Part shown: piece by piece, positions 1 to 7,795 of the stretch
Position numbering within the stretch: position 1 is the first letter of the stretch
Layout: every line of letters starts with the position of its first letter
Source of the DNA: Jimgerdemannia flammicorona
Taxonomy: Eukaryota; Mucoromycota; Endogonomycetes; Endogonales; Endogonaceae
NCBI GenBank assembly: GCA_003990745.1
Contig: RBNI01004620.1
Location: 1 to 13,723, forward strand
Direction: 5' to 3'
Length of the DNA: 13,723 nt
The notes under the pieces: model-generated
Databases searched by the model: none
Seen by the model: only the letters and a program-made list of their open reading frames with translations
Told to the model about the DNA's origin: nothing
Program-made: the position numbers and the translations under genes

Positions 1-1372
1 AACTGCGCCTCCAAATGTCCGTTGTTCGCAGCCTTAGTGCACCACTCAATTTGCTTGGCTAGATCATTTGCAACACCAAATCCTACTCCGTAGCACAGTG
101 CCGTGTAAAATTGAATTTCTGCATCGTTGGGTAGAGTAGCCTCAACGTTATCAAACCGGTGGTTGAGGAAGTCGTGTAGGCGTGGATGCAGGCTATAAAA
201 CTCGGTTTCATTCGAGATAATGTTGGGGCGCCAGTCACCGAGCATTGGGTCGACCTCGTATTTTCGTCGGTTTAGCCAGCTTCTTTGCCAAAGTTTGTGC
301 AAATTGGTTGAGATAGGCGATGCTGATAGAGCAACAGGGTCATCTTGAAAAGAGCGCAAGATGAGTTTTGGTGTAAATGGAATGTTCCAGCCATTCAACA
401 GACACAAAAACTTCTTGAGTTCATCGTCCAAGTTACAAAAACTGTAGTCGATGCAGGCGTCTATCGATTCGTGTCGCTCATTAATGGATTCGTCATTCAC
501 AGCTGTAGGAAGTCGTTCATGAACCTTGTTGATGAATTGTTGGATCGGTTCCTTGCAATTGTCAAACATTCCTCCTAGAAGGCGAATAGACAATGGATGA
601 CCATCAACTACACGACTAAGCTCCATTCCGCTCTCATCGTCTATATTCTCTGCTTGCAAGCGCTGGGGGATCCATTGACGAAAGACCTGCATGCCATCGT
701 GTGGTGTCAAACCAGTTACATCGAAAAACTGTTCATTAGGCCAATCTAGTGCGATTCGTGATGTGGCAAGAATTTTGACATTTTTTGGTAATATTTTGAA
801 AAAGGTAAACAAAGACTTTGCCTCCTTTTTCATCTCAGAGTTTTTTCCACAAATTGCAAGTTTGATGTCTTCCATGTTGTCAAGATAGAGTAAAATTGTC
901 TCTTCCCCTTTCAACGCCTCAAGCACTTTGGGCTGTTGTTCTTGATCTTCCAAACCTTTGGTGTCTACAGCAGAAAACTCTGCAATCTTCAGGATCACTT
1001 GATTTGATTTTGGTACTCCAGTAAGAGATAGCGCAAGAGCGCTACCAGAGTTGTAGCTGTTGAAAGCTTGAAGTGCCAATGCCGTTTTTCCAATCCCGCC
1101 AAATCCTTTGATGGTAATAAAACGCTTAGGGCCTTTGAGAAGTTCATTTAACTCATTGAGATCTTTTGCGCGTCCAACGAAATCTCCCTCCATGTGGACA
1201 TTGTCGTTACGTTTACGGTGAATCATCTCCGTTGTTTTGTTGTCGAAATTTTCATTCATCGCTGTAGGTGGATTGAAAGCAGCTAGGTCAGCCAGAAAGT
1301 ATGACCAATCACATTGATTTATTATAATACAGAAATGTTTTTCACCTGAGTCCCCGTTGGGTTGCATAAACT
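1..1372 (-). CDS. Exon 3 (partial, runs off left edge) of CHAT/NLR-like gene: second NB-ARC, winged helix, first Sel1 repeat
   Basis: The minus frame is open from 1372 to the window edge (residues about 1121-1576 of the spliced protein). It shows a second complete STAND nucleotide-binding module. Walker A is GFGGIGKTAL at about 1209-1218, Walker B ILLYLDN at about 1279-1285, KILATSR follows, and the GLPL-type motif GHPLSIRLLGG is near 1377. A winged-helix-like stretch (LHKLWQRSWLNRR ... LHPRLHDFL) follows. From about 1537 an A...LCYGVGFGV...AKQIEWCTKAANKGHLEAQ pattern matches a Sel1-like repeat, so the C-terminus is probably a Sel1/TPR-like solenoid beyond the window. NB-ARC is known as an ATP/ADP switch. 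If it were a separate gene, the only early Met codons are at 1388 and 1367, with a stop just 43 bp upstream; splicing to exon 2 is the better model. I am sure of the NB-ARC and fairly sure of the Sel1 repeat. Confidence 0.82.
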
Positions 1373-1471
1373 CTGTCAGAATATACATATTGGATAAAAT
1401 TTGTATTAGTAAAATAACAATACAAAGTATTTAATATATGCAATGACAGTGGTACGAAATTTTAAACCTAC
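1373..1471 (-). other. Intron 2 (99 bp) of the CHAT/NLR-like gene
   Basis: On the minus strand a donor GTAGGT begins at 1471 and a CAG acceptor ends at 1373. A near-consensus branch site TTACTAATAC lies about 35 nt before the acceptor. Splicing joins exon 2 in phase 1 (A + AG = Lys) to the open NB-ARC frame. It also removes the in-frame TAA at 1431-1433 that would otherwise end the protein. The interior is AT-rich, unlike the flanking exons. Inferred from sequence only; RNA reads would settle it. Confidence 0.72.
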
Positions 1472-2071
1472 TGCGAGAAGCTTCTGTTCTAATTATCCAG
1501 TGCGACTCCTTCAGACTTGTTTGAAGGATTTCTGCGGCTTTCATAGTCAGAACTGAAGCAGCCTTTGATCGTTCCACAAACTCGTTATCGGTATGGTTCA
1601 AGCAAAGAATAAAAGCCATTCGTTTTTCTTGAACAAGTGGTATAATTTGCTCTTTGCAAAATCGAACGAGGCTGTCATGGCTGCATTCAGAGATGTTGTA
1701 TATGAACACCACCAACCGACTATATAATGCATCTTCCCGTGGTACGACTTTGGCTAGGCTCTCATCGTCGATACTGTCATCGTCGATACTGTCACCGTCG
1801 ATACTGTCATCGTCGATACTGTCATCGTCGATACTGTCATCGTCGATACTGTCACCGTCGATACTGTCATCGTCGATACTATCATCGTCGATACTGTCAT
1901 CGTCGATACTGTCACCGTTGATGCTGTCGCTGGCCATGCCATCAATTTTGAAAATTCGAAGTCCTTCAATTCCGATGGAGTAGTAGTGTATGCCAAAACC
2001 CCTGGTCTTCAGTACCCTATGAGCGTTGGCTTGAATTCTTCGGAGTTGCCATCCCAACACCATGGAATTCA
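1472..2071 (-). CDS. Exon 2 of CHAT/NLR-like gene: degenerate GTPase-like domain with DSIDD repeat insertion
   Basis: This exon encodes residues 920-1120. With the last residues of exon 1 it forms a Ras/TRAFAC-like fold by motif order. The G1 position reads VIGVVGPSQRVNS, where Val-Asn replaces the Gly-Lys of GxxxxGK[ST]. A G2-like Thr sits in LKTRGFGIHYYS and a G3-like strand is GLRIFKIDG. A hydrophobic strand LVVFIYNIS follows, then FILCLNHTD (G4 NKxD with His for Lys, 1078-1081) and TEAS (G5-like, 1115-1118). Eleven DSIDD-type units are inserted right after the G3 strand. Loss of the P-loop lysine suggests a pseudo-GTPase that binds nucleotide weakly or not at all. The fold assignment is inference from motif spacing; a SMG8/SMG9-like atypical G domain is one possible comparison. 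The frame continues without interruption into intron 2's donor. Confidence 0.7.
1762..1926 (-). repeat. Coding tandem repeat, 11 x 15 bp (DSIDD units)
   Basis: Eleven contiguous 15-bp units (plus-strand form TCATCGTCGATACTG) encode Asp-Ser-Ile-Asp-Asp/Gly on the minus strand. The fifth residue is Gly in every fourth unit, giving a 60-bp higher-order period. The unit length is a multiple of three, so copy-number change keeps the frame. The run is strongly acidic and lies inside the GTPase-like domain. Long open frames on the plus strand here come only from the repeat. Confidence 0.95.
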
Positions 2072-2147
2072 CTGTGATGATGGACAATAGATTTAGAACA
2101 AGTGGATAGGAGACATATGAATGATCTTGCTCCAGTATATTACTCAC
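2072..2147 (-). other. Intron 1 (76 bp) of the CHAT/NLR-like gene
   Basis: On the minus strand a perfect donor GTGAGT begins at 2147 and the acceptor CACAG ends at 2072. No perfect CTRAY branch site is seen; TTCTAAAT is the nearest. Splicing joins phase 1 to phase 1 (G + TG = Val) and replaces the unspliced stop TAA at 2140-2142. It places both halves of a P-loop-like motif together. A later AG (after AATTCAAG) would keep frame but shorten the first helix of the GTPase-like domain, so I prefer this one. Confidence 0.68.
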
Positions 2148-4905
2148 CACGTTGAGATGGTCCGACCACACCAATTACAAATGTGTCATTGATCAAACCT
2201 GGGATCGGCAAGTGCAGGCGGAATTTCCACAGGGAGTTACAAAGCCTGGCGCCTTCCCTAAGTGCGAATTGCATACTGTATTCCTCATTTCGATTGGACA
2301 ATAACCCGCGACGGTAAAGTTGTTGAAGGTTCTTCGTGATCGTCGCTCTAGAATCGATCCTATTTTTGGATCCATCAACGCACTCAACAAAATGACGGAC
2401 AAATTCTAGCACTTCTTCTGTGATTGGTCCGATGAAGAGAGAACACATAAATATAAATCGGCACTCCAAAGGTAGAAGTGTTTCGATCGTTGATCGGAAA
2501 TGACTGCCGAGTTTTGTACTCAAATCCGAGTCATTCGCCAGCATTATACTGTAGTGTTCTTGGATGAGTTCCTGAAGCGACGTATCAGAATGTTGTGGTA
2601 GGCAAACCGTTCGGGCAAGGGATTTCAGAGACAGCGGATGTCCGTCTAGGAGCCTGATGAGGTCGCGCAATAACTGAGCTGTATTTTCCTCCTTCTCCAT
2701 CCTCCTCCTTACTTCAGAGTCGAGATTTCGAATAAACATCTCGACGCCACTCTCAATATCAAAATCAGTTAAACCGTTGAGATGCATCACTTCCTCCTGT
2801 GCTGTCCAATTCAGACGTTGATTCGACGTTGCAAGAATTTTTACTGCGAGGTCTGGTACCGATACAACCTTCCGAAGCCAGTTCACCAAGGATACAGCCT
2901 CGCCATTGCCCATGACTTGTGCATGTTTCAATATATCGACTTGATCGAGGATAAGCAAACTCGTCGGACGAGACTCCAATTTCTTGATAAGGTCCCGTTC
3001 CAGCATGTCCAAATCACCAGTCAGGGCTTCCTGGAATATGACCTGACTCAGGTGCTGCAAATAGTCCATAACCGATACTGCGCGCGAAGGATCGAACCGC
3101 CAAACAAAAATTCCACCAGGGAAAAGATGCGCCGTCCATCTGGCCGCCTTCTCGGCCAACGCTGTTTTCCCCTGGCCGACAATGCCCTCAATAGTGTATA
3201 TGCGACAAGTCTGTGCCCCTTGCTTCGCCATGCTCCTCAAAACGCGAGCCAACTCAATTATTTCGTTCTTCCGTCCGCAAAAAATTGGTGTGATGGAGAT
3301 CACTTCGAGATTGTTGACGGGCATGTGGGGTTCGACCGTGGGCTTGCCATCCTCGTACTTAAACACACCATCCTCTTCTGAAAACGTGGATGAGTAAAGC
3401 ACCATAGCACCGGGGAAGTAGTCGCGTTGTCGAATGATATTCGAGTGTTGCATAAACACACGCGCTTCCAACATCGCTATTTCCACCGTTTTGCCGCTGG
3501 CAAGGAACTGGTAGAATTTATACTCGAACTTGCGAGCGAGGTCGTCTGGCAGGCGACAGTATGAACCGATAGTATATGGAATTTCTTGTTCCGCCAGGAC
3601 TCGGGCGACAACACGTGTATCGCAGGCAGATAGAAATGCCAATCGCAAGTTCTTCGCCATGTTGCCGAGGCGCAGTGTGTCAACAAAGTCGAGATTACCC
3701 GTGTCGTTATCTTCGAAGATGAGGGCCCTTGTACGATCGCTCTGCGAGCCGCAGTGTCCCATGAAATGAAGCACTGTGGCCATTTCGGGCTTCATCATAA
3801 GTGAAGAGTACATTCTTTCGACGGTCGGCGGGAACACACGGTGCAGTAACACTCTTTGATTGTTTTTGTTATACTCATCGAATAATGTCTGAAATTGATC
3901 GGTCAAATGCAGATCCGGAAAACTATTCACGTTGGGATCGTTTGGCGGGAGTATGGGGTTTGGTACAACGGTGACAATGCGGAGCGGAAGCTGCGGAAGT
4001 TTCGATGGCTGAGGCCCCTTCAGATTGCGCGATTGCTGAGACCCCTTCGGATTACGTAATGGCTGAGGACTGTGCGATGGCTCAGACCCCTTTGGGTTGC
4101 GCGATGGCTGAGGCCCCTTCGGACTGTGCGACGGCTCAAACCCCCTCGGATTGTGCGATGGCTGAGGCCCCTTCGGACTGTACGATGGCATCGACCCCTT
4201 CAGATTACGCGAAGGTAGAGATCCCTTCGGATTGCGCGATGTCTGCGGCCCATTCGGCCTGTGCGATGGCTGAGGGACCTTCGGATTGTGCGTTGCCTGG
4301 CTCCCCGTCGGACGTTGCAATGGCTCAGTCTCTTCCGGATTGCGCGATGTCTGAGGCCCCTTCGGCTGAGGGATCTTCAGATTGTGCGATGGCTGGATAC
4401 CCTTCGGATTATGCGATGTCTTAGGGAACTTCGGATTATACGATATTTGAGAGACCTTGGGATTGTGCGAAAGTTTCGATTGCTGAGGGCCCTTTGGTTT
4501 GTGCAAGCGTACAAATATACAGTGACTGATCAAATATGCATTGTTGCCCCACGCGTACTCCCAGGGGATGATGTCAAGGTCAGTGTCATGGTTGAGCTTA
4601 AGTAAAATTCGACCGGGTGGGCGAGGCAGCAATATTTCATCAAGTAATTGCCGAGCAGGACTGGCATTATCTTTCGAGAAGAGGGCTCTAAATAACAACT
4701 TTCCATATTTTCTAAGATCCGCAGACTTGGGCTCCTTGTCGAAGACTTCGACGGCGATGGATCGACCAGCTTCGATATGTTGAAGGTCAAAGAAATGGCT
4801 GTAACGGAATTCTGCTTGCTCATCATCAGCGATGGCAACCTCAACGAGGACCCTAGTTTCTTTGGAGCCGTCGCTGTTGGTATCCTTTGATAAAGATATT
4901 TGCAT
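2148..4905 (-). CDS. Exon 1 of CHAT/NLR-like gene: CHAT protease domain plus first NB-ARC
   Basis: Residues 1-919. The start ATG at 4905 has A at -3 and an in-frame TGA nine codons upstream. Residues about 30-135 carry the front of a CHAT domain (LLKLN ... DIIPWEYAWG ... YLISHCIFVRLH). Residues 136-300 are a Pro/Lys/Gly/Ser/Asn-rich tandem repeat. Residues 305-505 resume CHAT with the caspase-like dyad: His384 in LHFMGHCG and Cys428 in LAFLSACDT. NB-ARC follows, with Walker A GIVGQGKT (574-581), Walker B LLILDQVD (650-657), KILATSNQR and GLPL-type DGHPLSLKSL (754-763). A winged-helix stretch runs to about 890. CHAT domains are caspase/separase-like cysteine proteases and NB-ARC is a STAND ATPase switch, so a regulated protease that oligomerises on ligand sensing is a fair inference. 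The substrate is unknown. Left unspliced, the frame stops at 2140 (921 aa). Confidence 0.93.
4006..4500 (-). repeat. Coding tandem repeat, about 16 degenerate 30-bp units inside the CHAT domain
   Basis: The protein repeats a ten-residue unit of the type NPKGPQPSHx (residues about 136-300). The plus-strand unit resembles GATGGCTGAGGCCCCTTCGG with variations. Units stay in frame and a few have lost residues. The array sits between the WEYAWG-type strand and the catalytic half of the CHAT domain. It is rich in CpG and shows no RIP-like decay, unlike the retroelement copies nearby. The plus-strand open frame over it is a shadow. Confidence 0.93.
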
Positions 4906-4996
4906 GTTGTGAATTAGTGGGTATTGAAGTCAAGAATTCGCGCTTGCGTTTGACACATTCGCAGATGCAAAACCGATTGGCTGGGTTCATCCATTT

Positions 4997-5009
4997 CGGG
5001 TCAAACCCG
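4997..5009. promoter_or_regulatory. CGG-N7-CCG site, copy 1 (candidate Zn2Cys6 factor site)
   Basis: CGGGTCAAACCCG is a perfect inverted repeat (CGGGT/ACCCG around CAA), 92 bp upstream of the ATG at 4905. Inverted CGG half-sites at fixed spacing are the known target type of fungal binuclear zinc cluster regulators. The flank CCATTTCGG is shared with copy 2. The regulator is not identifiable. Confidence 0.4.
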
Positions 5010-5091
5010 ATTGTCATGTGCACTCCAATCGTTGCCCTGTCTAAGGTGGTATCTTCATGTGATTCATACTAATACTCCGTTCGATCCATTT

Positions 5092-5104
5092 CGGTTCAAT
5101 TCCG
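5092..5104. promoter_or_regulatory. CGG-N7-CCG site, copy 2 (candidate Zn2Cys6 factor site)
   Basis: CGGTTCAATTCCG has the same half-sites and the same 7-nt spacing as copy 1, 95 bp away, with the same preceding CCATTT. The repetition of both half-sites and flank makes chance less likely, though a simple duplicated segment would look the same. Confidence 0.38.
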
Positions 5105-5323
5105 TCCCAATCGGATCTTTAACAGTTGCGATTACGCCACCCCTTATTCCCATGCTCATCGCACAACGACAAGACGCATGCCACAAGAACAAGGTCTTCC
5201 CTCACCCGGTAAAGCCTGCAAAGATTGTTTAATTCCGAAGAAGCACTCTTTCCAAGGAACATGCCTATAATAGAATAATAATCAGGCTCAACCGGTTGCT
5301 CTTTACTCTATAATAAAGTTGTA

Positions 5324-5501
5324 GGGAAACGCGCCTGCCCACTCTTTCTCTCTGTTAGTCTGAGTGTATCCCCCTCGCTGGTTGGGAAACGCACCCCTAC
5401 CCTCTGTATCTCTGTCTGTCTCAGTGTACTCCCCTCTCTGATTAGGAAATGCACCTGCTCTACCTGTCTCTGTCTACCTGAGTGTATTCCACACTCTGGT
5501 T
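5324..5501. repeat. Three-copy, about 60-bp CT-rich tandem repeat (decayed)
   Basis: Units start at 5324, 5384 and 5444 (60, 60 and 58 bp). Each begins [GA]GGAAA[CT]GC, has a CTCTGT-rich middle and ends GAGTGTA..CCC..CTCTGGTT or close variants. No coding potential is visible. It lies just outside the retroelement island. Confidence 0.8.
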
Positions 5502-6124
5502 GGTTAATTCAAGTCAGCAGTTGTATGCAACTTACCAAATAGAAGACAGGATCATTGAACCATTATTGATATAAAAGCTGAAGGATGGCTCCTCAGCAAG
5601 AAGGCTGTAGACTACCTAGGTTGAAAGATCAAAAATTTCACAAAACTGATATTTGTTATAGTAAATAATACTAGAGTTATATTTTTGAGAAAAATCTGAG
5701 ATATTTCTATTAAGTTTAGAAGAGTAACTATTTCAGTAGATATGATTATAATCAATATTACCAAATATGATATCTTTATTAGTAATCAGTAGCTTTACAA
5801 AACCAGGACACTAATTGATATAAATATTTAAAAGATATAAATTTAAATCAATATTAATAAAGAAACTTTCTATAATAGAGAATGAAGTTAATAAACAAAA
5901 AGAAGAGACTTATATAGTAACTATTCAAAAGAAGAAAATGATTAGATAGATCATTGAAAAAGATTAATATTAGAAGATTACCCAATACTATTTTTTTCAA
6001 GAAATTAGTCTATATAGATTTTAGATATAATATATATATTCATGACTACTATATTATCAATATTTATAAAAAAATACTATTAATTTACTAAAAAGATTTT
6101 TGAAAAAGATATAAATTATCTCAG

Positions 6125-6130
<6 letters not shown>

Positions 6131-6159
<29 letters not shown>
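6131..6159. repeat. 29-nt A homopolymer
   Basis: An uninterrupted A run followed by AC-broken A runs. By alignment with the younger copy it lies in the lysine-rich linker between protease and dUTPase, encoded there by AAA/AAG codons. Loss of G by mutation plus slippage would explain it; it is not a poly(A) tail. Confidence 0.85.
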
Positions 6160-6309
6160 CAAAACAAAAAACAAAACTGAAAATTTAAAAAAAGAAAGAC
6201 TAAGAAGATGAGTATTTAGCTCTCTTAGAAAATAGTAATAATAAAGAAAAAATAAGATCAATATTTGGAGGATATATATCTAGATATACTTTTATTAGAA
6301 TTTAAATAA

Positions 6310-6680
6310 AAAAATATATTTAAACTAGATATTATTATGGTTATAGAGATAGTTCTTAAACTTTAGATAATAACTTTACTTATAATTAATCTAAAAATAA
6401 TTATTCTAAATAATATTATCAGAATTCTCAAAACAAGAAGTAGTTTAGTTAAGAGTAAAATCTCAATTGAAATAAGAGTTATTAATTTAAACTATACTGA
6501 AAAAATTCTCATTATTGTTAGAAATTAGAATTTTGTAGTTTTTTTTTATAGTTAAGAAAAAGAATTTTATAATATAGATACTTATTTTTTCAGTATTATA
6601 ACCTAAGATTCTAGAAGTCAAAATATTAGATAAAATAAAGAGAGAAAGTAAAGAATTTAAATCTATAGAAAGAAGAGTCT
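6310..6680 (+). pseudogene. Retroelement dUTPase domain, older copy (heavily mutated)
   Basis: Motif 1 survives as FKLDI (Asp codon 6328-6330) and motif 2 as RSSLVKSK (from 6436). Motif 3 is RVINLNYTEKI (from 6475), where both Asp positions of the usual GVIDxDYxGE now read Asn, the result expected from G-to-A. Motif 5 is KREXKEFKSIE-like. Motifs 4 and 5 are in one frame here, unlike the younger copy. This copy shows the domain was ancestral to the element family and not a chance resemblance in one copy. It is not functional. Confidence 0.72.
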
Positions 6681-6962
6681 ATATTAGTATATATCAAGAT
6701 TATAAAATTAGACTATAAGGAGGAGAAAATCATAGATAAGTATAGCTATATTATTAAAAATAAATTTCTACTCAATAAGAAACTAAAGAAGCTACTTTAT
6801 AAATTTGAGAATATTCTTATTATTAATTTAAAGAATATCAAGAGATAGATATAATACTACTATTTTAATATTAATATAGGAAACACTATACTGATCTATT
6901 AAAAGATTACAAATATACTATATATAGCTCAGAGAGAGAATTATATAGTATAATATAGTGGA

Positions 6963-7341
6963 TGTAGAACTTAGTGAGTTAGTAGGATTTTGAAATGGAG
7001 AGGAAGGGTATATAAAGAAGAATTTTGAATTGAACTGGTTCAATCTGAGGTTTATTTACTCTAAGATACTGGATTATTTATATAAGTTTGTACTACTAAA
7101 TATATAGCTAAGTAATAAGTCTTTTCATGTGAAATTTCCATCTATATCTCAGATAGAATCGCATGTGAAATCTTATCTACATTTTGTAAAAGTAATAAGA
7201 GTTTCACTAATAATGTTTTAAATGAAGTATCCATAGTAAAGGTAATTTCTATACTATAATAAATCTGGAAATTAGATTCAAATACCACAATCAAATGTCT
7301 ATTCTCCTGATTCTTATTTCTATTTCATACTATATATTATA
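6963..7341 (-). repeat. LTR A (379 bp), 3' LTR of a truncated minus-strand copy
   Basis: In plus orientation it starts TGTAGAAC and ends ATTATA (CA mutated to TA). It is followed directly by the complement of a polypurine tract. It is collinear with LTR B (for example AATCTGAGGTTTATTTACTCT against AATCTAAGGTTTATTCACTCT, and the ACCACAATCAAATGTCTATT segment). It contains CATGTGAAAT twice, at 7126 and 7162. The left flank 6958-6962 (GTGGA) is the candidate target-site duplication; its partner would lie beyond nested DNA. Confidence 0.72.
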
Positions 7342-7350
7342 TCTTCCCCC
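7342..7350 (-). other. Polypurine tract of the LTR A copy
   Basis: The minus strand reads GGGGGAAGA immediately before LTR A. This is the usual position of the primer for plus-strand DNA synthesis in LTR retroelements and sets the orientation as minus. Confidence 0.65.
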
Positions 7351-7795
7351 TAAATAGATTATTTTTGATACAAAAATACTTATTCAAATTCTTATATTAT
7401 AATGTTTATATGTTTGTTCTCCCTATATAGACTTGTTTATAATATTGTATCTAAGTAATTGTCAGAATGTTTTTTGAGGTCTCAAAAGTCTTAATTTGAG
7501 CAGTAGTTTGGACAAAAGTTAGGTATCAAAAACTCAATAAAGTAACTAAAAAAAGCAATTAATTCTTACTCTCCATTAGTGATATTCTAATAATGCTAAA
7601 AGATTAAGTATAACAATATACTACTCTGAATCTTTACTATAAATTTTACTAAATTAAATTATTAGAAAAATTAATAAAAAATCAATCTTTCTTACTTTAG
7701 ATAGAATATAGATTTATATATTATAATATAGCAGATATATAATTGTATAAGTATATCAGATTTCTGTATCTTGAAAACTTGATCTTCTTTAACTC
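7351..7795 (-). mobile_element. Internal stub next to LTR A (Ty3/gypsy 3' end, truncated)
   Basis: The first about 100 bp beyond the polypurine tract align with the DNA beyond LTR B (8213-8315), for example AAATAGATTATTTTTGATACAA against GAATAGTTGATTTATCTCTACA. After that I see only AT-rich sequence with no readable protein. The stub ends at LTR B, consistent with the younger element having inserted here. Nothing else is recognisable. Confidence 0.55.

Larger units (their letters stand above)
4906..5510. other. Intergenic and upstream region of the CHAT/NLR-like gene
   Basis: There are about 600 bp of ordinary composition with no protein-like frame that I trust. It holds two CGG-N7-CCG sites near the gene and a three-unit CT-rich tandem repeat further out. 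The gene's promoter should lie here, reading leftward, but I see no convincing TATA element. The right boundary is where homology to the retroelement protease begins. Confidence 0.6.
5512..6951 (+). mobile_element. Oldest Ty3/gypsy fragment: protease, dUTPase and start of RT, plus strand
   Basis: This stretch aligns by eye, base for base with few gaps, to the minus strand of 12480-11100. It is therefore a second, inverted copy of the same element family. The protease active site is at 5562-5582 (IIDIKAE, from a D-T-G-A type motif), and the dUTPase motifs lie at about 6320-6670. The pre-RT region ends abruptly near 6951, shortly before an LTR. Nearly every frame is closed by TAA/TAG created by C-to-T or G-to-A change. 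The left about 130 bp (to 5640) is much less AT-rich than the rest. It is probably the host sequence into which the LTR-bearing copy at 6963 inserted. Confidence 0.85.

Noticed and set aside
1..1388. A separate NB-ARC/Sel1 gene starting at Met 1388
   Set aside because: Only 43 bp would separate it from the previous stop, and a donor, a TACTAATAC-like branch site and an acceptor join the two frames in phase. Kept only as an alternative.
1654..1996. Open frames in other frames, on both strands, over the 15-bp repeat
   Set aside because: A stop-free tandem unit opens several frames at once; only the minus frame carrying GTPase-like motifs on both sides makes protein sense.
4005..4605. Plus-strand frames rich in APSDCAMAE-type repeats
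   Set aside because: They are the reverse-strand reading of the 30-bp coding repeat inside the CHAT gene, which has domains on both sides of the array.
5011..5232. Short plus-strand frame in the intergenic region
   Set aside because: There is no recognisable domain, it overlaps the CGG-N7-CCG copy, and composition gives no coding signal.
4006..5501. CRISPR-like appearance of the regular repeats
   Set aside because: The units are contiguous without unique spacers, one array is coding, and the genome is eukaryotic.
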